Source of the DNA: Trissonchulus latispiculum
Lineage: Eukaryota; Nematoda; Enoplea; Enoplida; Ironidae
Length of the DNA: 64,000 nt
NCBI GenBank assembly: GCA_030248195.1
Contig: JASAND010013350.1
Location: forward strand, 25,082 to 89,081
Direction: 5' to 3'
Shown: one piece after another, positions 44,827 through 59,000 of the stretch
How the letters are laid out: every line of letters begins with the position of its first letter
Position numbering within the stretch: position 1 is the first letter of the stretch
Notes under the pieces: model-generated
The model's database searches: none
Told to the model about the DNA's origin: nothing
Seen by the model: the letters and a program-made list of their open reading frames with translations, nothing else
Program-made: the position numbers and the translations under genes

Positions 44827-45190
44827 TAGTGTTTGAGGCCGGCCGGCGGCCGGCCTCCGTCGACGATTTTTGCTTGCCGGCCGGCCGCGGCCTGCGCCGA
44901 TCGACCGGCCGGCCGGCCGCCGGCTGGGATACAAGTCACCAATCAGAAATTTACAAAATAGAGCAACTACGCTTAAGATGGACTCCAAATCTCGTTTTGC
45001 TAATTTTTTATGCTATGCTGTGCTATTTTTCTAAGATAACATCCGAAAATAAATATCTTAGTAGTTATAATAACTGCACTGCAAATTGCTCTAGGCCGGT
45101 AGCCGGCCAGCCTGGCGGCCACCGGCCGGCCTACGGGCTCACCGGCCGCCGACAGCCGGCCGGTGAAACCCCGGCCGGCCTCAAACACTA
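44827..45190. mobile_element. hAT-like MITE with GGCCGGCC-rich ends
   Basis: Ends TAGTGTTTGAGGCCGGCCGG and its inverse CCGGCCGGCCTCAAACACTA. Flanks GCCTAGAC (44819-44826) and GCCTGGAC (45191-45198) match at 7 of 8. About 100 bp at each end is GGCCGGCC-type repeat around a plain A/T centre. Confidence 0.88.
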
Positions 45191-45574
45191 GCCTGGACTT
45201 GTCGCTTTTCTTTAGCTTTCCTACACTTGGAGAAATCCATGTTCAAAAATTGTTTTCTTGTTATCGCATGTCAAAGTCGAAAAGTTGAAATGAGACAGCT
45301 GTACATTTGCAGCTGTAAAACAAGCACATTCTAAAAGCTTTAAGATGATATAAAAATTATTGTTTAACTCGGCTAATTGAGCTAATTACAGTCTTTCAAA
45401 ATTAGCTGCAAATTCCAGAACCAGCACCTTAAACAAGTATTTTCTAGCCTCTAGCGTAGCCTTCAGAACGATATAAAACGATTTGATGTGTGTACATATA
45501 TTCAGCCTCTCCTTGCAGAATTCACAATATGAACAACCATCCTATTACTTTTAGTTACCTACTGGTGTACAAAT

Positions 45575-46684
45575 TAGAGGCCTGCACGGGCCGAATTTTT
45601 GCGGCCCGGCCCGGCCCGGCCCGTGAAAAATCTTTCTCGGCCCGTCCGGCCCGGCCCGTCAACTGCTTCGGCCCGGCCCGGCCCGGCCCGTCAAAATTTT
45701 CGGCCCGCCCTGGCCGCGAAATTTTTTCATTTTTCCCATAATGCAAAAATACTTAAATAATATTCTAAGCTTGGTTATTAAAACCAGAATCTCTGGTTTT
45801 CAGTGCTTTTTCTAGGAAAAGTATGCTTTTTCTAAAGACTGATTTTTCAAGTCTTCATGGTTTTTAAACGCAGTATTAAGGGCAAAATAATTTTTGTCGT
45901 TCTACAAATGAAAGCAAATAGATACTGCCTCGTATTGACACTTTGTATATAAGACTGGAAGGCTAGCAAAACAAAAAACTGAAAATTCAATAAAAGGTTA
46001 CAGTGGCAACATTTAAATATTGTACTTTTATTAAACCAGATGAAATTTTGCAAAGTGCACATTATTCTGAGATTTAGTCGGTTGAGAATTAAACTAATTA
46101 GAAGTAGAGGACTTTAGAAAGATGCAATTGCGCAGGAGCAAATTTTCATTTTTAAAGAAGTAGTAAATCTTTGCTTCACAAACTCAAAACTTTGATTTTT
46201 TTAAAACTGCGTTTTTCTAAGTAAATGTATGGTTTTCTTAAAAAAGAATACAATACAAGCGAATACATCAAAAGCAAAATAAAAATACTTATATACACTG
46301 TTTAATACCTTACATATTGCCCTATTACAAAGTTATGTTATATGTTATAATGCTATTGTTCTAATGTTATAAACGCTAAAATTACTTAGGCGAATTGAGG
46401 ATTTTACATTAATGATATGACGATAAATACTTGTATTATTCATGAAATTAAAATGCTAAAGTTAACTAAAGGAAAACCAGTGTTAGTGTGAACGAAACAT
46501 AACGGAAACGCAAAACATTTTAAGCTAAAATATGAGTAACTATTTTATAGTTAAATGTTTCAAAAACTGATGGCGGGCCGGACTGTCGGCCCGCGGCCCG
46601 GCCCGGCCCGTGAACTTTGGTCGTCGGCCCGCCCGGCCCGGCCCGCGGGCCGGGCCGGGCCGCGGGCCGTAATGCAGGCCTCTA
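45575..46684. mobile_element. hAT-like element with GGCCCGGCCC-rich ends
   Basis: Ends TAGAGGCCTGCA and TGCAGGCCTCTA. GTACAAAT is duplicated exactly (45567-45574 and 46685-46692). Subterminal arrays of GGCCCG flank an A/T-rich centre of about 0.85 kb without a transposase. Confidence 0.92.
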
Positions 46685-46692
46685 GTACAAAT

Positions 46693-48683
46693 CTAAAATA
46701 GACAATCCAGCAGCACAAAACTAAGATTAGCAGAAGAGTGGCTAACTATTTCCGGTTGTGGAAATTCATCTGGGTCATGCCATCCCCATCGTTCATTCAT
46801 TCACCTTTCACTGGAATTCTTTTCGAAGACGACTTCTTTGGAAATCATTGTAATCACCCTCCAGTTCTGACACCAAAATGCGATATGTCGTGCCACCGAT
46901 CGTGTCAAGGCAACCAAAGCAATGCCAACTGTCACTGGTCAGTGTTGACAACTGTGCGTCGAAGACAACCAAAGCTGTGCCAATTGGATTGAGATTGTCA
47001 CCATGGTTTAATATTTCAGCTTAAGTTGTACAATACAATATTTCATTTCATGGCAGTGGCACGTCACTAGATTTAATTTGAAAAGACATTTTTCCGAAAG
47101 GACAGGTCTGGTCGGCCGTCCTCAAATACTACAAACTGCTGGCTTGGTGAGTTTGCAGCAAATGCTAATGACGCACATTCTTGTAGAGAGAACCACCAAC
47201 AAGTTACCAGATCTCTTGTGACTTTGCAATTTACATTAATTTCCCAATTTAATGCTTTGATTTAACTCTACTACTGTGGACAGGACGATGTTATCGTTCT
47301 TCTGTCAAGGAAAAAACATGAAGTGGGATTGTTGTTCTTTCGCCCTTGTTTTTCAATTCCGTCACTCAGTACCTCAAACACAGAATTACGTTAGCTGATT
47401 GACACCTGTGCATTTATTGCTGCTTAAGACATTTTCTGCTTACCACTTTTCTGCTATGCACAAATCGTTTACATATTATGTTTGTAATTGGTTGAAATTG
47501 AACTGTTGGTAATTTACTTTCAAACCTTTCTTCCTAAGCTACGCCTTCGGGCACAATGTTGTTTGTGTGCTAAATATTTAAATTAACACGGTATTTAACT
47601 TGAGATATAATTCCTACGTGGGAAACTTACGATTGTTCTCTTCTAAGAGTGAAAAACTAAACTAGACTACGTAAATTCCACAGACAAAATAACAAATGAG
47701 GCTTTAAAATTTTAGCCATTAGTGCCTTTTCTAGTAGGATGACTTTAGGACGGCTGGTTAGTCACTAATAAAGGAGTATTAACCGGCTAATAAAAGTTTG
47801 TTACTGTTAAGGATGGGACTTTTGCCATCCAATAACCTGATTTACTTCATTGTAAGCCCGTTTGTTGGAATGAATTGTTTGAATTTTTCTGTGACTCAGA
47901 ATTTAAAAAATTGTTTGCTGATTCAGTCACGGAAATGAGACGGAATGCTCTTTCAGTTACGTCAATCGACATGATTCCTCGAAGATAAAATGTTGGCAAA
48001 GCTTATAAGTTTCTGCCGATTACTAAAGGTTCGATGTTTTCTTCCACATTATTGAGTATCCTTATCTTTATTGCTGGGCCATGTAACAGAAATTGGGCTA
48101 TGTATTTAGCGTGTGCGTTAAATTAATTTCAAAGAATGATCAATGTTGCGGTCGCACATTCAAAGATCGAATTCTGGGCGATACCAGGATAGTTTAGATT
48201 TAGATATATATATATCTGTGAGAAACTTTTCCAAAACTCAACTGATTTAATCCAATTTGTTATGAATGCATGAATTATTATAAGTTTAGAATTTTAAAAA
48301 TCGTGAACTGTGTAGAATTTAGCTGATAAGTTACGCTCACATCTTCAGCTTGTACTGAACTAAGAAAAAGCTGGATCAGAACAGTTTTCGTGTTCGGCGA
48401 CCCAAACAACCTTTACGCAAGTTATTAGCAGAATTAAAGACAAGCTTTTCAGTCCCGTTGGAAAAGCTATAATTAAAAAATTTTTGAAATTTAAAATTTT
48501 GCCACGGATCGATCAGAAATGCATAAATTAATTTTGTTCATACCAAATTTGAACTAAATCGGTTATAAGTTTTTGGAAAATTATACACATTGTGCCTAAA
48601 TCTAAATTGTTATTTACATAGGTAGTACTCCCCCCGGCTGTGTATTACTTTCTTCTTTTTAAATACCTTCGGCTTTTCGATGA
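46693..48683. other. Intergenic, no gene recognised
   Basis: No repeat array or coding feature is supported apart from 48380-48600, a diverged relative of 3150-3350. Confidence 0.5.
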
Positions 48684-48691
48684 GAGATAGG

Positions 48692-49671
48692 TAGAGTTGT
48701 GCCGTTAAGAAATTCTCAGGGCCGGGACCGGACCCGGGCCTACTAACATCACCGGGCCGGACCCGGCCCGGGCCCGAAGGCACGATTCAAGGCCCGGCCC
48801 GGAGGCCCGATTCAAGTCCCGATAGGCCCGGTGGCCCGATTCAAGGCCCGGCAGGCCTGGTAGGCCCGGAGGCCCGATATAAGGCCCAGTAGATCCGGAG
48901 GCCCGAATCAAGGCCTGGTTGGCCCGGAGGCCCGGTGTCAGGCCCGGGTCCGGAGGCCCGATGGAAGACCCGGTAGGCCCGGAGGCCCGGTGTCAGGCCC
49001 GGGCCCGGAGGCCCGGCTCGGGCCGGGCCTAGACGACAAGCCGGGCGGGGCCTGCTCTTCCAAAATCCGGAGGCCCGATTCAAGGCCCGGTACAGTCCTG
49101 GTCAGAAATAACTTTCTTCGCGAAGGCGAATGCGAAGGGCCTTCGCGAATTTGCGAATGTAGTTTTGCATAACTTTCGCGAAGGTCGGCTTGAATTTTCC
49201 TCGCAACACAGCAGGACGTGATTGATTACTTGTCAAAAGCTTAAGCTTAAACTTGCTTTTATTGCACAGCTGTCTGTCCAAAGCTCTACACTACACAGAG
49301 GTAAAACTGACCAGTTGGACGGTGGCTACTAGCAGTTAAGTTAAAGCAGCAGGCACCCTGCTGTTTGTTTTGACATCTTTCAGAAATACTGCGAATGCAC
49401 AAAGGACTGCATTCGCCCCTTCGCGAACATTCATCAAACTTTTTGGTGTCGAATGTCTTCGCGAAAGTGCGAATATTCGCGAAAATAAGAAAGTTATTTT
49501 TGACCAGGACTGTAGGCCCGGAGGCCCGGTGTCAGGCCCGGGCCCGGATGCCCTACTCAAGGCCCGGAGGCCGGCTCGGGCCGGGCCTAGACGACAAGCC
49601 GGGCCGGGCCTGCTGTTCCAAAACCCGGGCCCGGGTCCGAAGGCCCGATTCAAGGCCCGGGCACAACTCTA
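48692..49671. mobile_element. hAT-like element with GGCCCGG-rich ends, itself interrupted
   Basis: Ends TAGAGTTGTGCCG and CGGGCACAACTCTA. GAGATAGG is duplicated exactly (48684-48691 and 49672-49679). Nearly all of the rest is an imperfect tandem of GGCCCGGAGGCCCGATTCAA. A separate element occupies 49093-49512. Confidence 0.92.
49093..49512. mobile_element. Tc1/mariner-like MITE nested in the hAT-like element
   Basis: Ends CAGTCCTGGTCAGAAATAAC and its near-perfect inverse (about 27 bp), flanked on each side by TA. Removing it leaves GGCCCGG-TA-GGCCCGG, the local repeat. TTCGCGAA-type palindromes fill both halves. No transposase. Confidence 0.88.
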
Positions 49672-49679
49672 GAGATAGG

Positions 49680-52600
49680 CAATAAAAAAAGCAGATCAAA
49701 ACTATTTTTCAGGTTTCCTGCTAATTTTCCTAAGTTCTTTTGCTAAATTGGTGCTACCTTGGTGTAAATTCTCCTGTTCTTGTTGTTCTCGCTCTGACTT
49801 TCGACCTTCATTTTTACTTACTATATATATAATTTCTAGCAGATTGCTGTCTTTAAAACAAATTGTCTTACTGATATAAGCAACACTTTTTAGTTTTTAG
49901 AACACTTTCGTTTGTTAAACCCCTATATCATAACAGTGCTATCCTGTCCTTTTAACCGGCAGATTTACTGAAAGCAAATGCGCGACAAAGCAAAAGTTGT
50001 TTCTGACAGTTTAACCTCAACTGACACGAAATTCCCTCACGCTCTGTTGTCACTTGAGCATAAGTGAGTTATCAAAGGATTCAGTCTTCCGTGTCACTTT
50101 TGTGACAGAAAAGTATCCCAAGGATTTACTTTGTCAGTTTTCTTTGCCTGCAACAAGAGTTTGCTTCACAAAATACTAAATTATTTAAACAGCAAATGCT
50201 TTACTTAATAAATTTGCTCCAAGATTTCAGTTGTTCCTGTCCTGTCGGGAATGGTAATTTTTAGCCTTGCCGAACTTGTCAATGTTTTTCACCGACACGT
50301 ACTACACGTATTGCAATCTATGTTGGCTATTGTAGGTTACCCTAAGGTTACAACAAGCTTTTAAAATATCTAGTAGTGAAGTGAGTGTAAATACATGTCT
50401 CTTCATTACATAAGTGTTGTTTAAAAATTATGTCTTCATAAAGTTAATGTTCCTTCTTTACGATGAGTGTAGATATTTCGAAGTGCAAAATGAATGGAGC
50501 CAGAACTCAAAATGACCGGAATACTGCAAGGTTTGCGAAGTACGAAACAAAGTAATGAAGTAACAGTAACGTACTACCTGACAGTTTTGTCACCGAGCGG
50601 AGCTGGAAAAACTGGGATTTAGTTTGATTTCTTAAAACGTTCATTTCTGCAGAACTCGACAGTTCCATAGCATGATACCGATGGCGCAAATCACAAGCCC
50701 GCAACTATCAGTATCCCAGTATGCTTGCTATGGAGGATATGAGTGACTGATTAACGTGCACTTGCGGACACTGTTGAAGAGTCAGGAGAGTACGAACCGG
50801 AAAATGTTTTTCAGTAACTTGACTGCGACATGCAACGGTTGACTGGCTATGGTTGGTCGTGGCAGCTTTTTATCACTTAATTATAAGTGACGAGAAACAG
50901 AGCCGAAACCATTATTTGATTAAAACGGCATCCTTAAATCTGAAAAAGATTAGTGCGATTGCCGTCACAGATTCGTGATACCTCTAATTCTAGCATCTGT
51001 CAGAAAGATATAAGTAGATTATACATCAGAAAGCTCCTGATTTGCCATGTTTATCAATAGAAAATCTGGTTGTGTGCGTGATTGAATGAGATTATCCGCC
51101 ATAATAGGATCTGTAAATATCTAAAACCAGTTCTCCTAAAATCGAATCCTGCTTGCGTCAGTGCTCGAAGGATTATGTAAAGGAACTTTCAGGATTATGC
51201 AGAGTCGACATTCACTGTTCCAGCTAAACCAGCATAAATTTCAGTGAAAAGAAACATTTTAAACTTTTTAGCCATTTTTAGGAAAACGTGTCTTGAGCTT
51301 CGTCATCGTCACTAATTTTGAATCCAGTTTTTCTCTAGCTATAGGTATGTATGTTGACGTTGAGAATGAAAGGTTTTAGTGCAAAACATTTCAGACTAAT
51401 GTAGCAATGTTGTTCGGTGGAATATATAACTTCAAATCGTCGAATAAAAAATTACATATCCTGAACAAGCTCGAAGTTTAGTTGAACCCTATCTTTTCAG
51501 TTAGGTTATTTACTTCGTTCTTATTTGTATTTTTATTTATTTATTTATTTAAAAAAGTTGAGTTAATTGCAGTCTGATTGGTTGAAGCATTGAAAACTAT
51601 CAGACATGTTATATTTTTACTTGTATTTTGGATAGCCGGCGAAAGGGGCACCCGGCGTCGCGAGATGGGCCGGCCGACGCCGGCTGGTCCACGAAAAATT
51701 GGGCCGGTAAACAACACTAACCTTAACCGTATACCAGGACACAGTAAAAAGCTAAACTCCTAATTAGGAAATGTTTCAGCAAGACCCGGTTATCCCAGAT
51801 ATTTCTGAATATGCTGATGTTACATTATTTGTATTTTTCTTGACTTATAGGAAGTCTAGTAACCGTCGCCATTCACTAATTAGCATGAACTTATCATTGG
51901 GGGTAAAAGGATCCTCACATTTCATGAAAGTGAGAGAAGAAAACATCTCAATTAAACCCTGATTCAAAAAAATTTGAGACGACCTAATTGCTCTGACATC
52001 AGAATTTAATGTCATACAGTGGTAACTTTAAACCTGTTAGAGTTGCAAACAGCTATTATGATTTCAAAATTTTACCGGATATCGCTAATAGGAAGACTTC
52101 CGCTCATGTCTGAGATGCTGCTAATAAAGAATTGGTCTGAAAGGTCCCGATACAAAGATGCAAAGGTCCCGAGATGTTATATATTTTAGGGACATACAAA
52201 CTGCTTCATGCACCGATATAATTTGGTAACGGTCACCTGAATCGATAGAGAAATGAACAACGTTTCCTCCTATTCCTATCAATGAAATAGATATTCTTAA
52301 TTTAATTTAATTTAATTTAATTTAATTTAATTTACTGCTCATTTGCAACATAATCTGCGTGTGCTCATTCATCTGTTTCTCTGGCGTTTGTTAGAGCAGA
52401 GTGGTGGAAAACTTCCTGGTGACAATGTTTTCTGTTATTCTATTACATTACTAACATTAATTAAGGAAATTCAATCGGGATGTTTGCAAATCTGACGCTT
52501 ATCAAACAGAAACCCGCGGTTAAAAAGTAGGATTACTTTGACGTACTCTTGCTCTGACTGGCTTTTTCATGACTCGATTACTGCATCTTTTTAGATATAG

Positions 52601-53436
52601 GTCCGTTCCGTGCTATGATGATAGCATTTCAACAGACACCATTATTATTAATCACATGCTCGCCTACAACGGAGGGTACCAAATTTCACCTGCTGAACTC
52701 ACGTCAATCTTACACCATATAAAATGTTGTACTTATAGGAGTAGCGTTGAATGAAGGCATATTCTGTCATCAATCTAAGCTGTTCCCCGTTCAAAATTGT
52801 TGCTTTCTGTTTAACTGATGATCTGTCAATACAACACCTCTTTCACGTCTTCATGACTAGCTTGCCACACTAATACATATACGAGTTCGACCTAGCCGGT
52901 GTCTTCCTATGTCCCAAGAGTTCCATACAAACTTCAACAATTAACGACGGGAGCTTTTAGGACGCTCAGTTCTGTTCATTCAGTGTTGCCGATTGTCAAG
53001 TGCAGTTAGATTATAGTCTGTCTTTCATCTGGAAATAGGCTAACAATTGAATATTATTTTCGCCATTAAAGTTTAATTTCTGACCTTAATTACTCCTTCG
53101 ATAAAAGCCATTTTGAGTTATCGTTCCAATTTTATGCCTATTTCAAGTTTATAATTATTTCGTCTATTTTCTATTTCTACTGGTTTTTTAACCGCTTTTG
53201 GGCAGCAGGTCTTTTATCGCTGTTTATAAAATAAATTGTGCACATAGTATTACTGCTGCAACATGACTTTTGTTTAAATCTGCGACTTTCGAAAAACTTC
53301 ATGTAAATTGGCCGGTTTTTGAAACCAAGTAATGTATAAAATATGTCAAATAAAAATAAAGTACACAAAGGACAGGCTAGACAGCACAGGTCAGACAGCA
53401 CAGCGACCATGCAGAGACGGACGCGGGATGAGGAAG
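49680..53436. other. Intergenic, no gene recognised
   Basis: Plain A/T-rich sequence. Exceptions are a GCCGGC-rich patch at 51635-51700 and a (TTTAA)n microsatellite at about 52297-52333. Confidence 0.5.
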
Positions 53437-53444
53437 CATGCGGC

Positions 53445-55211
53445 TAGAGTTGGGACCGGTTCCAATTTTCAAAACCGGTTCCGGTTCCGGTTCTAGAGTA
53501 CCGGTTCCGGTTCCGGTTCTAGCTTCCGGTTCCCGGTTCCAAGTACAAAATTCGTAGTTACATTTTAACATTATTTAATATTATAATTATTATAATAATT
53601 AATTATTATAATTATTATAATTTTAAAGTTTTTGCCTTACCTTGAATTTGCTCCATTACAAATGCTGTTACTATATGCACAACATACACTAAAACTTGTA
53701 AAAAAATTAAAACTTTAGTATGGTCTAGCAAATTGTTTCAATAATTCACGGTGAGATTTTACTGTGCATCTAAATGCAGACAGCGCCTTCTGAACAGAAT
53801 CTTGTAAACTGCACAACGTTTCAGTAAAACATGCTGAGAATTGAGATATACTGGAGCTTAAATTTTTATTTCTTTAAAAAGAGTACAGACTCAGAAGCAA
53901 ATACTTTCTAAAACATTTAAATGCATTTAAAATATTTAAAAGTTGAAAGCCAAATTGGAAAGAACATATATATTAAAGTTATATTTAACGAGGAAATGTA
54001 CAGTCGCTTGATTACACAAAATAGCTAACAGATACTTCTACATGCTGTTCCATTATTTGAACTTTGATTGACTTTCGTCTCCGTTGCCGATAGCTTAAAA
54101 ATAAGAAAATAAGTACTCAACTTTCGAAGTTTTCTACTCCTCTAAAATTTACTATTTCTTAAAAAATGTTGCTTAAATCTTGCGTGCTGACAACACCACC
54201 TTTCATTTACCAATTTTTTGAGAAGACATACTCAAATTCCGACTATATTCCATCGAGCTCTCATCTTTTCTATGAGGTTAATATTCAAATATGTAAGCTA
54301 GTTAAAGTTTTCATTCGGCGATGTATCGTTCACGTCTGAACGAAAGTGCCCGTCTTTCATCAATTACAATTGGAATTTGAGAACAGAAAATTTCAAAAAT
54401 TCGTTAAAATTAATTTAGAGACATTTTCACAACTGCATTTTGTAATACACACAAAATTACTTAACAAAATTTGAAAAATCAGAAGCATGAAAACAAAAAA
54501 TTACGAAATTCCTTCCGGAATAAAGGAAGTAGAAATTTTTCCTTACAATACATGTTCCTAATTTTTCAAGAATGTTCATTTAATTTTTGTCTTAACACAC
54601 GGGATAGTGTTGATTCAAAGAAACATTTGAAATTTCTCTTAATTCTATGCCTCGGCTTCAGTGAAACCTGAAACGTGCCTCGATCGCCTGAAAAGGGGGA
54701 GCGCTGAGTTTGTGTCACCTTCAGTGGAAGCTGAAGCTGTCGTTTTTAGTTTAGGGTCTAAATTTATTCTATGGAGTGTCAGCTTCAGCTTCAGTTCCAA
54801 TAATTGTACCTTCATTTCACGTTTAGTTTGAAACTCTTAATCAGTCTTTAATACTTTAATACTTAAATACTTTAATCAGTCTCATCCTACATATTTCGCC
54901 TTCAGGTCTAAATTTGTTTAGTTTCAGTTCAAACTAGATTTTTAGTTTCAATTTCAGTCACTAGCTTGAAAAAGACAATATGAGTGGCAACAGTGAATGG
55001 CAACCACAAAAATAAAATCCAGCTTTTGCAAAATTTAAACTCCTGCAAAAAATTAGTTCAAGTCCATTTTTAAGAGTGGAACCGGCCGGTTCCAAATCCT
55101 ACCGGTTCCGGTTCCGGTTCCGGTTCCGGTTCTAAAATTCCTTCCGGTTAGGTTCCGGTTCGGTTCCGGTTCCGGTTCCAACCGGTTCTAGTGGAACCGG
55201 TCCCAACTCTA
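53445..55211. mobile_element. hAT-like element with ACCGGTTCC-rich ends
   Basis: Ends TAGAGTTGGGACCGGTTCCA and the exact inverse. Flanks CATGCGGC (53437-53444) and CCTGCGGC (55212-55219) match at 7 of 8. Subterminal arrays of CCGGTT lie on both sides. The 1.5-kb A/T-rich centre has no transposase but includes TTCAG-rich sequence near 54655-54960. Confidence 0.9.
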
Positions 55212-55219
55212 CCTGCGGC

Positions 55220-55558
55220 ATGAAAAAACATTATTTTCTTGAAAATTGGGGAATTTACTAGAAAATTGAAAGCCATTTTTCAAAACTTTACCGTCACAGC
55301 ACAAATTATTGGGGTGGGGCCGAGAGTGACCTAGTCCTGAATCAGCTCGCAGCGGCAGGGTTTGCACTGTACAGTTTTTAATTTGACTTGACATGAAATG
55401 TACTTCACTACTATCTGTGAACTTTCTACTGAAACAGAAGGTACATATGCAGAGCTTATCAGTAAAAAAAATTGGTTCTGGTGACGGGCGATCACTACAA
55501 TTTATATATTAAAATTATACATTCATCGTAACTAACAGAAAGTGGGTATAAGGTAATG

Positions 55559-55592
<34 letters not shown>

Positions 55593-56037
55593 TTATATAT
55601 CTATATATATATATATATATATATATGTGCAGCAGAAAGCTTATTCTTGTATTTTCACAGTTTAAATGAGTTACTGGTTCTATAATTATTTCAAATAATA
55701 ACAACAATAACAACAAATTAATAAACAATAATAACAAACAAAAATTGAAATTTTCGTTGCTTCCCTGAAATCCTCACATTTAAATCTAAACTTAAATTAG
55801 AATGCATTTTAATTTGGTGAAAATTCACTATTACAGACTAATGTTTAGAATTGAATGTGAAATTTGAGAATAAATAAAAAAGTCAAAAGTCGAAGCTGAC
55901 CAAGTAACATTAAAATATTAACAGTGGACAAGTTCATGAAAACTATTGAAAGCTTTCGCTATGACCACTATTTTTTGTGCAATAAGGAAGGTTTCTTCAG
56001 TCAGAGATCTTTTAGACGTTCCTGAGTTTTTCCAACG
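55220..56037. other. Intergenic with (TA)n microsatellite
   Basis: (TA)n covers about 55559-55626. An AAC/AAT-rich tract lies near 55695-55740. No gene. Confidence 0.6.
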
Positions 56038-59000
56038 TTAAGGGGGGGCTACTAAAAAAGGTATGCCCCGACTTTGTCCGATTGGCCTACTTTTTGGCGA
56101 AGATATAGAGCATGGGTGTGGTCAAAAAATATCGGGTACCGAGATCTTAGCTGCCTTCCAGCCATGTGCAGTCGTCGGGTTTATGTGCCCGACCCCCCGT
56201 TTTTCACAACTACCAACATAATTAATTAAAAATCTCTGCTGGATGCAAGACCCTAGCTTCAAAGTTCCCATTTGCAAATATGATTTGGAACATGTGCCCC
56301 TATGTGCCGAAAAATACTAGACGTCTGTATCTTATCTGCATCTCTGGGAATTACTCTTCAAAGTTGAAGTTTCGGCCAAAATTTAAAAATTTTTGGCTAA
56401 CGAAAGGAAAATTTTATTACTGGTGCGAGCTAAAGGCTGTAATTTGGCACAAAAGGAGGCCCTATAGGAGTACTCATTTGTGCCAAATGGCAAGAAATTC
56501 TGTCGCGTGAAAAAATTTTTGTCAACTTTAATCTTCAAAAATTGCCAAAATCGCCTTTTTAAGACAATGGTACCCCAGAAATCGAAAAAATCAAATTTTT
56601 TGAAATTAAAATTTTTTGAGATATTTGAACTCAGCATGGTCGAAAACACGCCCACAAACGATTTCAGCTCGATTAGTGAAGGTTTGCGGCTTCCATGGCT
56701 GCAGAAACCCTCTACACAGGGTTCGACAGACTGAAAATGGCGATTTTGGCAATTTTTGAAGATTAAAGTTGACATAAAAAGTTTTCACGCGGCAGAATTT
56801 CTTGCCATTTGGCACAAATGAGTACTCCTATAGGGCCTCCTTTTGTGCCAAATTACAGCCTTATAGCTCGCACCAGTAATAAAATTTTCCTTTCGTTAGC
56901 CAAAAATTTTCAAATTTTGGCCGAAACTTCAACTTTAAAGAGTACATAATTCCCAGAGATGCAGATAAGATACAGACGTCTAGTATTTTTCGACACATAG
57001 GGGCACATGCGCCAAATTGTAGCGGGGCTAGTAGTTTAGCCTACGTACTAACACCGTTACCACGCCCTGACGTAGCGGACGCGGAGACCGTGGCACAGAT
57101 GGATAACAGACCGACTACAGGAGACGGTCGGGACAGCCTCGCCAGACAATATAAGCAGTAGATAATCCGATCCTAAGGGCGAGATGACTCGCACTCTCAC
57201 TCACTCAGAATGTAACTACCTACCTAGCAGGAGCTCAGTAAGACTCAAACCAACTAAATACACTTTAATAAAGAACAGAACAACAAGTTATAGTAGTTAT
57301 AACAATACAAAATAACACTGGGATGAACCCTCAGTCACATAAACAAACACACAATAAACAAAGACTTACAGTTACAGCGGGCTGACGGGGGTCAGCCAAC
57401 GTACCAACTGCTCTGGGGAGAGCTGAGGGAGAGACAAATATATACAGGGCGTAATATACAGCAATAAAAGGGGAGAATAGCGTTATAAGAGCAAGCGCTC
57501 ACAATGACAGAATAATACAAGAATGAATAGGGGAGCGAGTGTTGGGTTGGACCCTCCCACGAGCGCCCCCTAGTGAGAATTTGCCCCCAATCACGTAGCT
57601 CCCAAAGTCACGAGGGGGGGACCCACCCAATCCCACGCATACACGTTGGGGGAGCTACGTGACTTGCAAACGTGTCCCAGCCCACATTGATGTTGATATA
57701 GGAAGCCAAGCGGGTAGCTAGCCTAGCTACAACCGCCAGCAACGGAAAGGTTGACCATTCCAACCTTGATCCGTTACATCTCCCCAGGGCTCGCCATCCG
57801 AACTCCCGAGAGGATCACTGTACAAATGGCGAACTGGTACGTGAGCTGAACTCTCAACAAGTACAAACAGTACAGAGCAATGATGCTACTAGTACAAAAC
57901 AGCAGACAACTGCAAGTCATAAGCCCTAAACTAAATTATTCAAACTAACAAGTGTAGAAAAAACACAAAAATAAGAGATTAAATACTACATAGTACAGGT
58001 GAGTAAGCATATACTAGGCACCATGAGATGCTAGCAACAATCAAAAATTAAAGCACAAAATGACAAAGTCATACGTACATATTTGGCCATGAAAAATACA
58101 CGTAATAAAGTAGAACCGTATTAATTAAACTGGGATTGTAAGTAGCTTAATATGAAAATACAAATGACTTTCCAAAAGTAACTCATGGGAAAGAGGAGTT
58201 ACCCTCCTTTGGAATGTATAGTCAAACGAGTGTGTTAATATATGTTGACAAAGAAATAAAAGTTGAACTTTCAGATAAAATATTAATTAAATTTAAGTTA
58301 AACCAAGCTGAGCTAGGGTTTATCAGGCCGTCGCTCAACAAGGCAAACTGCCTATGATAATAATAATCATAATAATATAATAACCATAGAAAATACACAC
58401 CGTTAGGTGGAGGTCCTATGGGAAGAAAAACCCACCCTCCCAAGGTAAATATTGTATTTTCATATGACGAGAATCGTCACTGGGTTTTTCGACAATATAA
58501 GGCAGATATATATGGCTGTATGGAATGATTCCTCAAAAATAAAGCACTATACATATTATGAGCAAATGTCATTGGCATATAAAACTAGTAGAAAAATACA
58601 CAAAAAAATTATGGTTAATATACGACATAGTTATAACAGAGATACAGGTTCAAAAACTAAGAAAGTTCTAGGTTCGTATTAACAAAACAAAATAACACCA
58701 GTTCGTATAAACTAAGCACATAGAATACAGATTCGAAAACTACTAAACATGGAGATTATAGGTTCGTAGAAAAATTTTAGACAAAGAAGTTAAATAGGAA
58801 TTCAAAGAAAATTAAAGGCCATTGCAGGCTTATCAATCTTTCCTATGCCTGCTTCCCTTACAAAATCATATTTGCAAATGGGAACTTTGAAGCTACGGTC
58901 TTGCAACCAGCAGAAATTTTTAATTAATTATGTTGGTAGTTGTGAAAAACGCACATAAACCCGACGGCTGCACATGACTGGAAGGCAGCTAAAGATCTCA

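Noticed and set aside
44829..45191. 120-residue open frame beginning MFEAGRRPAS
   Set aside because: It lies entirely within the GGCCGGCC-ended MITE and reads across its inverted ends.
56383..56815. Mirror-image open frames around 56645
   Set aside because: They are the two arms of the foldback read on opposite strands.
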